The notes beneath the pieces are model-generated. The model did no database searches, had not been told where the DNA came from, and saw only the letters and a list, made by a program, of their open reading frames with translations. From NCBI GenBank assembly GCA_965368585.1, contig CBDUNM010000028.1, positions 1 to 42,358 of the forward strand: a stretch of DNA of 42,358 nt. Reading direction: 5' to 3'. Position 1 is the stretch's first letter, and each line of letters opens with the position of its first letter. The DNA is from JARRQB01 sp965368585 (GTDB taxonomy: Bacteria > Pseudomonadota > Gammaproteobacteria > Chromatiales > Chromatiaceae). Positions 8,587 through 19,505 of this stretch are shown here, one piece after another. The translations under genes and the position numbers were made by a program.

Positions 8587-9597
8587 TTATTGATGACGTT
8601 TGAGAAAGATCTCCAGCAGTTGCCAGGCGGCAACGGTCGGCGGGATCCGTCCCTCGCTGGCAGCTGCCTCCAGGGCCGGAATACGCTTGCGCACTTCCGG
8701 ATCGTTTTGCAGCTCCGTAATCAGGCTGTCTTTCAAATCCGACCACATCCAGGCACGGGCCTGCGCCGCACGGCGGGACTTGAACTGACCGCTGGCTTGC
8801 AGGGCGTCACGGTAGCGTAGCGCGGCTTCCCAGGCCTCTGCGATGCCCAAGCCGTCCCGCGCGGAACACGGCTGAACCGTCACTTGCCATTCTGCCGAAC
8901 GGGGCCGCAGTAACCGTAACGCGCTGCGATACTGCGCCGCGGAGCGTCCAGCGACCGACCGCAGATCGTCGTCAGCCTTGTTGATCAGGATCAGGTCGGC
9001 CAACTCAACAATGCCACGCTTAATGCCCTGCAGTTCGTCGCCGCCGCCAGGCAGCAGCAGCAGCAAGAACATATCCGTCATCTCCGCCACTTTGGTCTCG
9101 GATTGCCCGACGCCGACCGTCTCCACGATGATCACGTCGAAGCCGGCCGCCTCGCATAGGATCATTGCCTCGCGGCTGCGTCGCGTCACGCCGCCCAGAG
9201 TCGTACCCGCGGGTGACGGGCGGATATAGGCCTCGCGACGCCGTGACAGCGACTCCATGCGCGTCTTGTCACCCAGGATGGAGCCTCCGCTGATGGCGGA
9301 CGAAGGATCCACGGTCAGCACCGCCACTCGATGACCCTCATCGATCAGGTGGTTTCCAAACGCCTCGATAAAAGTGGATTTACCGACGCCCGGCACGCCG
9401 GAGATCCCCAGGCGCAACGAATTGCCCGCATGCGGGGTCAACTGTTTGAGCAGCGCGCTGGCGGCTGTCCGGTGATCGCCGCGAGTGGACTCGATCAGCG
9501 TAATGGCACGCGCGAGCGCGCGTCTGTTGCCTTCGAGTACGCTGCTGGCAAGCCCCTCCGGGCCGGGCGCGTGCGCTTGCTCTGGCGACGTCGCCAA
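8587..9597 (-). CDS. meaB: Methylmalonyl-CoA mutase-associated GTPase MeaB
   Basis: A 336-residue G3E-family P-loop GTPase of the MeaB/ArgK type, a chaperone that guards and reloads cobalamin on methylmalonyl-CoA mutase. It has a Walker A GVPGVGKST (about 67-75), the DPSS segment, ETVGVGQSE (switch) and NKADD (guanine specificity). The start is a TTG immediately after the pccA stop (2 bp gap), consistent with translational coupling. Length and all G motifs are normal for the family. Confidence 0.93.
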   Translation of the reverse strand: MATSPEQAHAPGPEGLASSVLEGNRRALARAITLIESTRGDHRTAASALLKQLTPHAGNSLRLGISGVPGVGKSTFIEAFGNHLIDEGHRVAVLTVDPSSAISGGSILGDKTRMESLSRRREAYIRPSPAGTTLGGVTRRSREAMILCEAAGFDVIIVETVGVGQSETKVAEMTDMFLLLLLPGGGDELQGIKRGIVELADLILINKADDDLRSVAGRSAAQYRSALRLLRPRSAEWQVTVQPCSARDGLGIAEAWEAALRYRDALQASGQFKSRRAAQARAWMWSDLKDSLITELQNDPEVRKRIPALEAAASEGRIPPTVAAWQLLEIFLKRHQ

Positions 9598-9599
9598 GG

Positions 9600-11585
9600 T
9601 TACTCAAACTCCATGATTTTGTCGTCCACGGCCAGGCTGACGCCGGGCTGGTAATTGATCTTGGCCACCACGCCATCGCGCTCGGCGCGCAGCGTATTCT
9701 CCATCTTCATCGCCTCGAGCACCGCCAGTTCCTCACCTGCCTTGACCGCATCGCCTTCCTCGACGGATAGTGACACCAACAGGCCTGGCATCGGCGATAG
9801 CAGGTATTTTGACATATCCGGAGGAGCTTTCACCGGCATGTAGTGCAGGAGTTCGGCGGCCCGCGGGGTAATCACGCTGACGTCGGCCTGGGAACCGCTG
9901 TGAAACAAGCGGTAAGTCTGCCTGTCACGCTCCACCTGAACGAATATTTCCTTACCGTTGATGGTGCCGCTGAACAGGTGTTGCCCGAACTCCCAATTAC
10001 TTCGCACAGCAAAGATACGGCCGTCGTACTCGACGTCGTGACCACCTTCCGCCGAGACAACCTTGACCGGATGATACTTATTATTCATCACCACCACCCA
10101 GTCGCTCGGCACGCGGCGCTCGTGCCCGCGCAACTGTCCGTCGATCTCTGCAGCACGGTCGCGGTAACTGCGTACCATGGCGGCCGCCACGGATATCAGG
10201 ATAGCAGGATCGTCATGTGGCAAGTCTGACGGGTGAAATCCGTCCGGATACTCTTCACCGATCATGTTGGTGCTCATGTCACCGGACACGAAACGCGGAT
10301 GTACCATTAGTGCCGACAGGAAGCTGAGGTTACTTCGAACACCACGGATGAGGAACCGGTCGAGCGCCGAACGCATATGCGCGGCGGCCTCGGCTCGGTC
10401 GGCACCGTGGGTGATGAGCTTGGCGATCATCGGATCGTAATACATGGAGACCTCGCCGCCCTCAAACACACCCGTATCCACGCGTACGTGTGCGTTCTCT
10501 TGCGGCGGCTCGTAGTACACCAGCCGTCCGATGGAGGGCAGAAAATTACGGAACGGGTCTTCCGCGTAGACACGCGCTTCGATGGCCCAGCCGTCGATGC
10601 CCACCTCCGCCTGGGTGATGGGCAGCTTTTCGCCGTCGGCCACCCGTATCATCAGTTCCACCAGGTCGACGCCGGTGATCAGTTCTGTGACCGGATGCTC
10701 CACTTGCAGGCGGGTGTTCATCTCCAGGAAATAGAAATTCCGCTGTGTGTCGACGATGAATTCCACCGTACCGGCGGACTGGTAGTCGACCGCCCTGGCC
10801 AGGGCCACCGCTTGCTCGCCCATCTTCCTGCGCGTGGCCTCGTCGAGAAACGGCGACGGTGCCTCCTCGATCACTTTCTGGTGACGGCGCTGTAACGAAC
10901 ACTCGCGCTCGTTCAGATAGACCACATTGCCATGACCGTCGGCAATAATCTGGATCTCGATATGACGCGGCTCCTCGATGAATTTCTCGACGAACATGCG
11001 TTCGTCGCCGAAACTGGAGCGCGCCTCGTTGACGGCCCGCTCGAAGCCGTCGCGACACTCTGCGTCGTTGCGCGCGACGCGCATACCCTTGCCGCCGCCA
11101 CCGGCGGTGGCCTTGAGCATTACCGGATAGCCGATCGTGTTGGCGACATCGACCGCATGGGCGCTGTCGCGTAGCACCTCGGTAAAGCCGGGAATGGTGT
11201 TTACCCCTGCCTCGTCCGCGAGTTTCTTGGAGGTGATCTTGTCTCCCATGGCCTCTATGGCACGGGTTTTTGGGCCGATAAAGGCGATGCCCGCCGCTGC
11301 CAGTGCCTCGCAGAATTCGGAGTTCTCGGAAAGAAATCCGTAACCGGGGTGGACCGCCTGGGCGCCCGTATCGAGGCAGGCCTGCAGGATCCTGTCCTTC
11401 AGCAAATAGCTTTGCGCCGAAGGTGGCGGTCCGATGTTGACGGATTCGTCGGCCATTTTCACATGCAGCGCATCGCGATCCGCGTCGGAATAAACGGCAA
11501 CGGTTTTAATGCCCATCTTGCGCGCCGATTTGATCACACGGCACGCAATCTCGCCGCGGTTTGCGATCAAGATTTTATCAAACAC
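9600..11585 (-). CDS. pccA: Propionyl-CoA carboxylase alpha subunit (biotin carboxylase + BCCP)
   Basis: A 661-residue biotin carboxylase/carrier polypeptide. The N-terminal half carries the biotin-carboxylase and ATP-grasp motifs (KILIANRGEIACRV, GGGGKGMRV, the ECS block, EMNTRLQVEHPVTE). A central BT-type region follows, then a C-terminal biotinyl domain with EAMKMENT, biotinyl Lys about 627. It carboxylates biotin with ATP and bicarbonate. It lies 11 bp after pccB in the same operon, with meaB starting at its stop codon. Propionyl-CoA as substrate is inferred from the linked mutase, epimerase and MeaB. Confidence 0.93.
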   Translation of the reverse strand: MFDKILIANRGEIACRVIKSARKMGIKTVAVYSDADRDALHVKMADESVNIGPPPSAQSYLLKDRILQACLDTGAQAVHPGYGFLSENSEFCEALAAAGIAFIGPKTRAIEAMGDKITSKKLADEAGVNTIPGFTEVLRDSAHAVDVANTIGYPVMLKATAGGGGKGMRVARNDAECRDGFERAVNEARSSFGDERMFVEKFIEEPRHIEIQIIADGHGNVVYLNERECSLQRRHQKVIEEAPSPFLDEATRRKMGEQAVALARAVDYQSAGTVEFIVDTQRNFYFLEMNTRLQVEHPVTELITGVDLVELMIRVADGEKLPITQAEVGIDGWAIEARVYAEDPFRNFLPSIGRLVYYEPPQENAHVRVDTGVFEGGEVSMYYDPMIAKLITHGADRAEAAAHMRSALDRFLIRGVRSNLSFLSALMVHPRFVSGDMSTNMIGEEYPDGFHPSDLPHDDPAILISVAAAMVRSYRDRAAEIDGQLRGHERRVPSDWVVVMNNKYHPVKVVSAEGGHDVEYDGRIFAVRSNWEFGQHLFSGTINGKEIFVQVERDRQTYRLFHSGSQADVSVITPRAAELLHYMPVKAPPDMSKYLLSPMPGLLVSLSVEEGDAVKAGEELAVLEAMKMENTLRAERDGVVAKINYQPGVSLAVDDKIMEFE

Positions 11586-11596
11586 GTTAAAGCCCT

Positions 11597-13129
<1,533 letters not shown>

Positions 13130-13212
13130 ACCTAACCTCTTGTTGCGCCGCAGATTGCCTGCGGCGTTCGCCAAATGCAATGACCGGGGGCCGGATGGGG
13201 AAGTTACCGACC

Positions 13213-15360
13213 CTACTGGCGACGGGCCTGTATCAGTCCAAGTACTTCATGGGCGGCAAGCAGAATATTGGTGCCCGGTCCAAAAACGGCCGCCACGCCG
13301 AAATTCCGCATTTGATCGTAATCCTGTGGCGGTATGACCCCGCCGCATATGACGATGATGTCCTCCGCGCCCTCCCTTTTCAGACCTTCAATAACCTGCG
13401 GCACCAGTGTTTTGTGCCCCGCGGCCTGCGAAGAGACGCCGATCACGTGAACGTCGTTTTCGATCGCCTCGCGCACCGCTTCGTCCGGGGTCTGGAACAA
13501 AGGACCGATGTCGACGTCGAAACCGATATCGGCAAAGGCGGTGGCGATTACCTTGGCACCGCGATCGTGACCGTCCTGACCGAGCTTGCACACCAGCATG
13601 CGCGGCCGACGTCCCTCGGCCTGGGCAAAATCCTCTACCGCCTGCTGGATGGCGGAGAAATCCTCGTCGCCTTGATAGGCCGCCCCGTACACGCCGGCGA
13701 TCGATTGGGTCGTCGCCCGGTGGCGGCCGTAAACCTCTTCCAGCGCAGAGGAAATCTCGCCGACCGTGGCCCGTGCACGCGCGGCGTCGACGGCCAGTGC
13801 CAACAGGTTACCGGTCTCTTCTTGCGCTGCGCGGGTCAGCGCGGCCAGGGTCTGCCGACAAAGTGCGTCGTCGCGGGCGCCACGCACCTCGTTAATGCGC
13901 CGGATCTGGCCTTCCCGTACGGCGGAGTTGTCGATATCCAGAATATCGACCGGCGGCTCTTCCGCCAGCTGGTATTTGTTAACCCCGACAATGACCTCTT
14001 CGCCACGGTCGATACGCGCCTGGCGCAGCGCCGACGCCTCCTCGATACGCATCTTGGGCATGCCCGACTCCACGGCCTTGGTCATGCCGCCCATCTCTTC
14101 CGCCTCGTCGATGAGCTTACGCGCCTCGGCGACCAGTTCGCTGGTCAGGCTTTCCACATAGTACGAACCCGCCAGCGGATCCACGACCTGGGTGATGCCG
14201 GTCTCTTCCTGCAGCACCAGTTGCGTATTGCGGGCGATGCGGGCCGCAAATTCGGTCGGCAGGGCAAGCGCCTCGTCGAAGGAATTGGTGTGCAGCGACT
14301 GGGTGCCCCCGAGGGCGGCCGCCATCGCTTCGACGGTGGTGCGCATTATATTGTTGTAAGGGTCCTTGGCGGTGAGGCTGACGCCCGACGTCTGGCAGTG
14401 CGTGCGCAACATCAGCGAACGGGTGTCCTTCGGCGCGAACTTTTCCGTCATGAGCGTGGACCAGAGCAGGCGCGCGGCCCGCAGCTTGGCGACTTCCATG
14501 AAAAAGTTCATGCCGATGGCGAAAAAGAACGACAGCCGCGGTGCGAAGGCGTCTACATCGAGGCCGCTGGCGATCGCCGCGCGCACATACTCGATGCCGT
14601 CCGCGATGGTGTATGCCAGTTCCTGCGCGCAGGTGGCACCGGCCTCCTGCATGTGATAGCCCGAAATGGAAATGGAATTGAACTTCGGCATGTTGGCGGA
14701 GGTGTAACCGATGATATCGGACACGATCCGCATCGACGGCGTCGGCGGGTAGATGTAAGTATTGCGGACCATGAACTCCTTCAGGATATCGTTCTGCAGG
14801 GTCCCGGCCAATTGCGCCGTCGGCACGCCTTGCTCTTCCGCGGCAACGATATACATGGCCATAACCGGCAACACCGCGCCGTTCATGGTCATCGACACCG
14901 ACATTTTATCCAGCGGGATGCCGTCGAACAGTATCTTCATGTCGGCGATGCTGTCGATGGCTACGCCCGCCTTGCCCACATCGCCCACGACGCGTTCGTG
15001 GTCCGAATCATAGCCGCGATGGGTGGCCAGATCGAAGGCCACCGAAAGACCCGTCTGTCCCGCGGCCAGGTTCTTACGATAGAAGGCGTTGGACTTTTCG
15101 GCGGTGGAGAATCCTGCGTACTGGCGCACGGTCCACGGTCGGCCCGCATACATGGTCGCTTTAGGCCCCCGGACAAACGGCGCCATGCCGGGCAGCGAAT
15201 CCAAATGGTTCAGACCCTCGAGGTCCGCGGCAGTGTACAAAGGCTTGACCGCAATGCCCTCGGGGGTATCCCAGATAAGGTCCTCTACCGGTCTGCCTTT
15301 GCGCTCTTTGACCGCGAGTGCTTGCCAGTCGTCCAGTGTCTTCTTCGGAAACTCTGTCAT
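13213..15360 (-). CDS. Methylmalonyl-CoA mutase (single-chain, B12-dependent)
   Basis: About 715 residues: an N-terminal TIM-barrel catalytic domain (including GYDSDHERVVGDVGKAGVAI and SISGYHMQEAGA segments) and a C-terminal cobalamin-binding domain with the base-off DxHxxG motif (Asp596, His598, Gly601) and the later GGVIPPQDY. It converts (R)-methylmalonyl-CoA to succinyl-CoA. This is the homodimer-type large chain; no small MutA partner lies nearby. I chose the ATG at 15360; a GTG at 15372 is also in frame. It is the first gene of the minus-strand operon mutase-pccB-pccA-meaB-epimerase. Confidence 0.95.
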   Translation of the reverse strand: MTEFPKKTLDDWQALAVKERKGRPVEDLIWDTPEGIAVKPLYTAADLEGLNHLDSLPGMAPFVRGPKATMYAGRPWTVRQYAGFSTAEKSNAFYRKNLAAGQTGLSVAFDLATHRGYDSDHERVVGDVGKAGVAIDSIADMKILFDGIPLDKMSVSMTMNGAVLPVMAMYIVAAEEQGVPTAQLAGTLQNDILKEFMVRNTYIYPPTPSMRIVSDIIGYTSANMPKFNSISISGYHMQEAGATCAQELAYTIADGIEYVRAAIASGLDVDAFAPRLSFFFAIGMNFFMEVAKLRAARLLWSTLMTEKFAPKDTRSLMLRTHCQTSGVSLTAKDPYNNIMRTTVEAMAAALGGTQSLHTNSFDEALALPTEFAARIARNTQLVLQEETGITQVVDPLAGSYYVESLTSELVAEARKLIDEAEEMGGMTKAVESGMPKMRIEEASALRQARIDRGEEVIVGVNKYQLAEEPPVDILDIDNSAVREGQIRRINEVRGARDDALCRQTLAALTRAAQEETGNLLALAVDAARARATVGEISSALEEVYGRHRATTQSIAGVYGAAYQGDEDFSAIQQAVEDFAQAEGRRPRMLVCKLGQDGHDRGAKVIATAFADIGFDVDIGPLFQTPDEAVREAIENDVHVIGVSSQAAGHKTLVPQVIEGLKREGAEDIIVICGGVIPPQDYDQMRNFGVAAVFGPGTNILLAAHEVLGLIQARRQ

Positions 15361-16106
15361 CGCGTCACCCACATGTAGTTATTGCCGGGCAACCCGTACC
15401 ATTCCCTATGGTCTAAGTTGACCCACCCGTTCGCCGCGCCTCGTCCATGCAACGTCCTGCGATTGCGAATCGCCGGAGTTTCGGTAAGCGACTATACCAA
15501 AAATTAATGCGTTAACCATTTGCGCCGGGTAGGTGTTCGCTGCAGGGCCGACGATGCTTCGGCGTCCACCTTCGAACCTCAACCTGGCGCACATGCGCTC
15601 AGGCGTTCCACCCGTCGGAGCAGGTCAAAGTATGACCGCACGGAACCCGTCGCTTCCGCACGCCTACCCTATTTATACTTTTGCCATCAATCGGATCTGT
15701 TGCCGGCGGGCGGGCCAATTCTCGTCGTTGCATACCGGTTAGCACCGCCGCGATCCGCTTTGCTCGAGCAGAATAGTATAGGAAACATAAACCACCCATC
15801 TCCAGAAAAATACAACCGGCAGACCGATGATGTTAACACGCGCGCCGGAAAATGGCGGTTGACCTCCCTCGCATTGTGTCGCTCCCATGCCGGGCAAGCG
15901 GCCGGGCCGAGCGGGAGGCGTAACGCCAGCCGGGTGGCGATTAGGTAGCCGGCTGGCGCCCACCCATCTCAAGCGTTTTGATAGATCAGGCGGTTGCTAC
16001 GGGTAGGCTATATTGACCGCGTACCGAGGCTTGCTGCGCGGGGAGGCGGGGGCTCCAATACAGGGTACATCTGCGCATTGCGACGCTATGGACGGAAACA
16101 CCCCGC
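15361..16106. other. Intergenic stretch upstream of the mutase operon
   Basis: About 745 bp with no convincing gene. It should contain the promoter of the mutase operon (minus strand). Its one clear structure is a 10-bp perfect inverted repeat at 15924-15958, listed separately. Confidence 0.4.
15924..15958. repeat. 10-bp perfect inverted repeat
   Basis: CGCCAGCCGG (15924-15933) and CCGGCTGGCG (15949-15958) form a perfect stem around a 15-nt loop. There is no T-run, so it is not a canonical terminator. It lies between the 3' end of the SCO-MauG remnant and the mutase promoter region and might act as a transcript-end hairpin for the remnant. Confidence 0.4.
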
Positions 16107-17191
16107 CTATTTTCGATGTCCCCAGTTGGGATCGGCCGTCGTGATGTCGCCGATCGCAGCGGCGAAGGCATCCGCGACGATGGTGTCGACATTGTCCCCC
16201 GTCAGACTGCGCAAGAACGACAGCAGATCATCCTTCTCCCGTCGGGTCAGGCCCCGCGCTCGGATGCGGGCATCGCGCAGTTCGTTTTCCACGCGGCCCC
16301 GAACATGGTAATCGACCACGTCGTGCAGCGTGCTCAGGCTGCCGTTTTGCATATAGGGCGTCGTCAATGACACGTTGCGCAGGCTGGGCGTGCGGTATTT
16401 TCATCGATCGTGGGGATTCTGGGTAACCTCGTACAGGCCCACGTCCGCGGGCGGTGCCTCCCCGACCGTATCGACGATGACTCGGTCGACCTCGACCTGC
16501 ACTCCGTGGCCCAAAGTGACGAGAACGTTCCGAAACCCGGCTTCGCCGGTCATATTCCCGCAATACCGCCTTGACGTCGTTGACAATCAAATCCGGATAC
16601 AGAAACGAAACACTGTAAAATATTGCGTATGCGTCTGTCGGGATCGACGAGAAATACCCGGAGGATATGCGAGAACGACGGCAAGGCTTTACCGTCAGCG
16701 TCCAAATCGCGAATCACGGTCTGATTGTAACCGTCCAAAATGGGCGACAACCGCTCCAAGGAGTCCGTCGTCAGAAAATCCCAACCGCCTTGATCGACGA
16801 AACCGCTGCCATACCGCGATATAACCTCGGGCGTATCGAAAACGGGATCGAAGCTCAAGCTTCCCATGCGGAAACGATCCCGCAGTTGCGGATTCTGCAG
16901 CGTTTTCTGCTGAATGCTGTACATCACCGCGGTCGCCAGGGGGCAACCGTTTACGTCGGTGCAGGTGCTGTAGATAAAACTCGGCAGCACGACCTTACCA
17001 TCGGTCGCCAGGTTGAGCGGCTGCGGTGAATAGCTACCCGGCGGTGGCGGGGCGAACTCTGATTTGGTTTAGAATGGCCCCAGCACGATCTGATCATCGT
17101 TGCCGGCCGGATGCGCCGCGCCGCGAGCGCAACATTCACCGATGGCCAGCGCGACTGCCGCCAACCACCCAAACGTCTTTGAAAAGCGCAT
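16107..17191 (-). pseudogene. Decayed SCO-MauG fusion gene (mtoX-associated)
   Basis: Reading down the minus strand: a signal-peptide-like start (MRFSKTFGWLAAVALAIG) at 17191, then an in-frame TAA at 17069-17071. In the same frame follows a SCO/SenC domain (SFIYSTCTDVNGCP, SLSFDPVFDTPEV, WDFLTTDSLE, SHILRVFLVD). One extra T in the T-run at 16617-16620 shifts the frame; the next frame continues as YSVSFLYPDLIVNDVKAVLREYD. It then runs, in another frame, into the C-terminus of a MauG/di-haem peroxidase (DVGLYEVTQNPHDR, then TPSLRNVSLTTPYM and LTGDNVDTIVADAF). A TGA at 16401-16403 replaces the Trp usual at that place. Neither CXXCH haem motif remains. SCO and MauG proteins are known partners of methanethiol oxidase. 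Confidence 0.82.
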
Positions 17192-17211
17192 CGAATTCAC
17201 GGCTTGAACAA

Positions 17212-17246
17212 GAAAAAACCGCCCCCCGGTCAAAGGGGGCGTTCCG
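17212..17246 (-). terminator. Rho-independent terminator of mtoX
   Basis: Read on the minus strand, a GC-rich stem CGCCCCC / GGGGGCG with loop TTTGACC or similar is followed by GTTTTTTC. It lies about 55 bp after the mtoX stop and just before the start of the SCO-MauG remnant, so it would separate the two transcripts. Confidence 0.85.
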
Positions 17247-17298
17247 TTGGAGAAAGATTGAAAATTCTCCATATCTCATCGGACAGAGGGCATAGGGG

Positions 17299-18678
17299 TT
17301 ACTTGATATTCGCCAAAGAGGGGCCTTGGTTGCCGCCATCGGGCTTTTTCGAATACAGGGCGTAGGCGCCGAACCGCATCTGGTGCGCACGGCCTAGCTT
17401 TTCTTTGTTGAAATCGATCGAGAATTTTTCCACCAGCTGGGTGCCGTCCCAATCGTACGCCTTGAAAAACTGCTCGTTGTCTTCGCCCTTTTTATCCCAG
17501 TTGGCGAGCAGCGAACTCGTGTAGTACTGACGCTTGCCATCCCAGCTACCCGACACCATATTCACCTGCCGGCCGATGACCGTTTCGTAGGTCTGTATCG
17601 GATTCTCGGGATCGCTCAGGTCGAAAAAACGCGTTTTGCCGTCCATGAAGGTATTGACCAGAAAACCCGAGTCGTCCGACATGATCGAAAAATCCACCGG
17701 CAGCGGGATCTTCGACGGGTCGCCGATGTCGGCGATCGCCTTGGCCTGCCATTCACCCGCTTCGTCTTCGTAGATCATCCAGACCTTGGAGGTCAGCGCA
17801 GTCGTGGTCAGGCACCAGTTGTGGCTGGGTTGCCAAGCGCAACGAATCTCCAGCGGCGCACCCGGGACGTCCAGCACCTTCTTCGGCTTCCGGGTGTGCA
17901 GGTCCCAGACCACGACAGTGTTGCCGAAGCGCTTCATGGCCTCTTTATCCTGCAGCATCTTGCCGAAGTCCATCATATAGTTGGACCAGCCGGTGAAGGA
18001 GGACGTCACCATGATGTTGCGGCGCGGCAGCGCGCGCACGTCGTAGCCATACCCATCGGCGAACCGCCCGCCTTTCTTGGCTCCGCGCAGGTTGTCATCG
18101 GTCGGCATCCAGTGCGTGGCGATATACTCTCCCTCGTTGGTGTACTCGACCAGCGCCGTACGCCCGCCGTGATCCTGGTTGTTGGACAACCCTGTGATCA
18201 TCATGCGCCCGGGCAAGGCATAAGTGGTATGCGGCCCTACCACACCACCACTTTTCGCAACGAAATCCGTCACCACCTTGTGCAAGGTGGGCTTGGCGGG
18301 ATCCGTGTGTACATCGAAGATGAACAGTTTGTTGGTATCCAGACCGCCCGCCCACAGATAGCGTCGATCGTCTGTAAACCCGGAGTGATGGGCCTCGTTG
18401 CGGCCGCCGACCGACATGGTATTGACTACCGTGCCATACGCCGGTGATTTCGGGTTAACATCGACGGTAACCAGTTTATCCTGGCCGTCACCCAGCCCTT
18501 CCACGCCCAGCGTCCACACGTACACAAAATCTTCCTGACCGACGATTTTGGCCATGTAGGGAGACATGCAGGTTTCGTCCGCCGCGACCTGGGTGGGAAT
18601 GGTTGTAACGGCGGCGGCGACCGCAAACGACGCCGCCACGATGGCGCGACTGGTGACGCTTTTGGCAAAAAAATGCAT
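17299..18678 (-). CDS. mtoX: Methanethiol oxidase (selenium-binding protein SBP56 family), periplasmic
   Basis: A 459-residue SBP56-family protein with an N-terminal Sec signal peptide (about 1-33, ending TQVAA before DETC), so it acts in the periplasm. Family landmarks include the NEAHHSGF and GPHTTYALPG segments, GYGYDVRALPRRN, FGNTVVVWDL and the late AHQMRFG. Bacterial members with signal peptides are methanethiol oxidases, copper enzymes that turn CH3SH, O2 and water into formaldehyde, H2S and H2O2. Ribosome binding site GGAGGACC precedes the ATG, and a strong terminator follows. The gene appears intact, although the SCO-MauG gene behind it and the SCO gene ahead of it are both broken. 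Substrate is inferred from the family. Confidence 0.9.
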   Translation of the reverse strand: MHFFAKSVTSRAIVAASFAVAAAVTTIPTQVAADETCMSPYMAKIVGQEDFVYVWTLGVEGLGDGQDKLVTVDVNPKSPAYGTVVNTMSVGGRNEAHHSGFTDDRRYLWAGGLDTNKLFIFDVHTDPAKPTLHKVVTDFVAKSGGVVGPHTTYALPGRMMITGLSNNQDHGGRTALVEYTNEGEYIATHWMPTDDNLRGAKKGGRFADGYGYDVRALPRRNIMVTSSFTGWSNYMMDFGKMLQDKEAMKRFGNTVVVWDLHTRKPKKVLDVPGAPLEIRCAWQPSHNWCLTTTALTSKVWMIYEDEAGEWQAKAIADIGDPSKIPLPVDFSIMSDDSGFLVNTFMDGKTRFFDLSDPENPIQTYETVIGRQVNMVSGSWDGKRQYYTSSLLANWDKKGEDNEQFFKAYDWDGTQLVEKFSIDFNKEKLGRAHQMRFGAYALYSKKPDGGNQGPSLANIK

Positions 18679-18973
18679 GAGAGTTGGTCCTCCGGTTACC
18701 TTCAGTTCGGCTGCAGTTTGCTGAATCGCCGTTGCGACGCTCCGAGTGCTGCTTTCTCAATTGACTGCTCAGAGTAACAAGCTGATACAGCATCGACGTT
18801 CTCCGGAAATCTATAGCTAAATCGAGGGTCGTTCCATCCGTATCAGTACGTACGCCTGAGTAGAAATACGCATACCTTCGAGCTTGGATCCAATTGATCG
18901 CAAGCGATTGGGAAGTCCGCCGGGTTTTGCGGTGCAAGGCAATGTCGAACGCGTTCGACGAGGTACGGCACGA

Positions 18974-19505
18974 ATGAACAGGGTAAGCGGCTGGCTGGGT
19001 TTCGGGCTGCCGCTCTTCAACCAATCCGGACATGCGATCGGGGGGATTTCACGCTGACGGCGCACGATGGCAACACGTTCACGCTCAGCGGGTTGCGCAA
19101 TAAGATCGTGGTGATGTCGTTCGGATACACCCGCTGCCCCGACGTCTGTCCGACTGCGCTGGTGACAATCGGCGCGTCGCTGCGCGATCTAGTCGGCCGC
19201 TTGGCAAGTTCGTTGACTCTCAGAGCCCCGCTACCGGGTACGATACGACTTCGTCGGCAAGCGCGAACAACCGAACTATTCGCTATTCGCTCGACCACAG
19301 CGCCAGCTTGTACCTGATCGATGCCAACGGCAAGCTGGTACGCATCCTCTCCCGCGGCCTGCCGGCGCCAGCCCTGACCGACAGCGTCCGCCTCATGCTG
19401 GCGGACGACGGGGCAACCACCAACCGCTGGTCTCAGCGCCCGGGCGCGCAATCATTCATCCACGCAGACGCAAGGACCACGCCACGTGCGCCGCCTGTCG
19501 ATTGA
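18974..19505 (+). pseudogene. Decayed SCO/SenC-type copper chaperone gene
   Basis: An ATG at 18974 leads to GLPLFNQSGHAIGG. After a six-G run (19040-19045) the frame changes and continues DFTLTAHDGNTFTL...VVMSFGYTRCPDVCPTALVTIG, the SCO motif with its CxxxC pair. The stretch expected to hold the central SCO region (about 60 residues by family comparison) is missing near 19190-19230, again with a frame change into YRVRYDFVGKREQPNYS. A 7-bp tandem duplication CTATTCG (19276-19282, 19283-19289) then shifts the frame to LDHSASLYLIDANGKLVRIL. The end overlaps folP by about 50 bp. It is divergent from mtoX. Sequencing error could explain one lesion but not all. Confidence 0.82.

Noticed and set aside
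13180..15378. Long plus-strand open frame (732 codons) opposite the mutase gene
   Set aside because: It is the antisense frame of a well-recognised mutase; composition is His/Arg-rich and no family resemblance is seen.
15361..16106. Cobalamin riboswitch ahead of the B12-dependent mutase
   Set aside because: No B12-box or other conserved cobalamin riboswitch core was recognised on the minus strand here.
16401..16403. In-frame TGA read as selenocysteine, given the nearby 'selenium-binding' family gene
   Set aside because: The family has Trp at this place, the gene carries other lesions, and SBP56 proteins do not imply a selenocysteine system.
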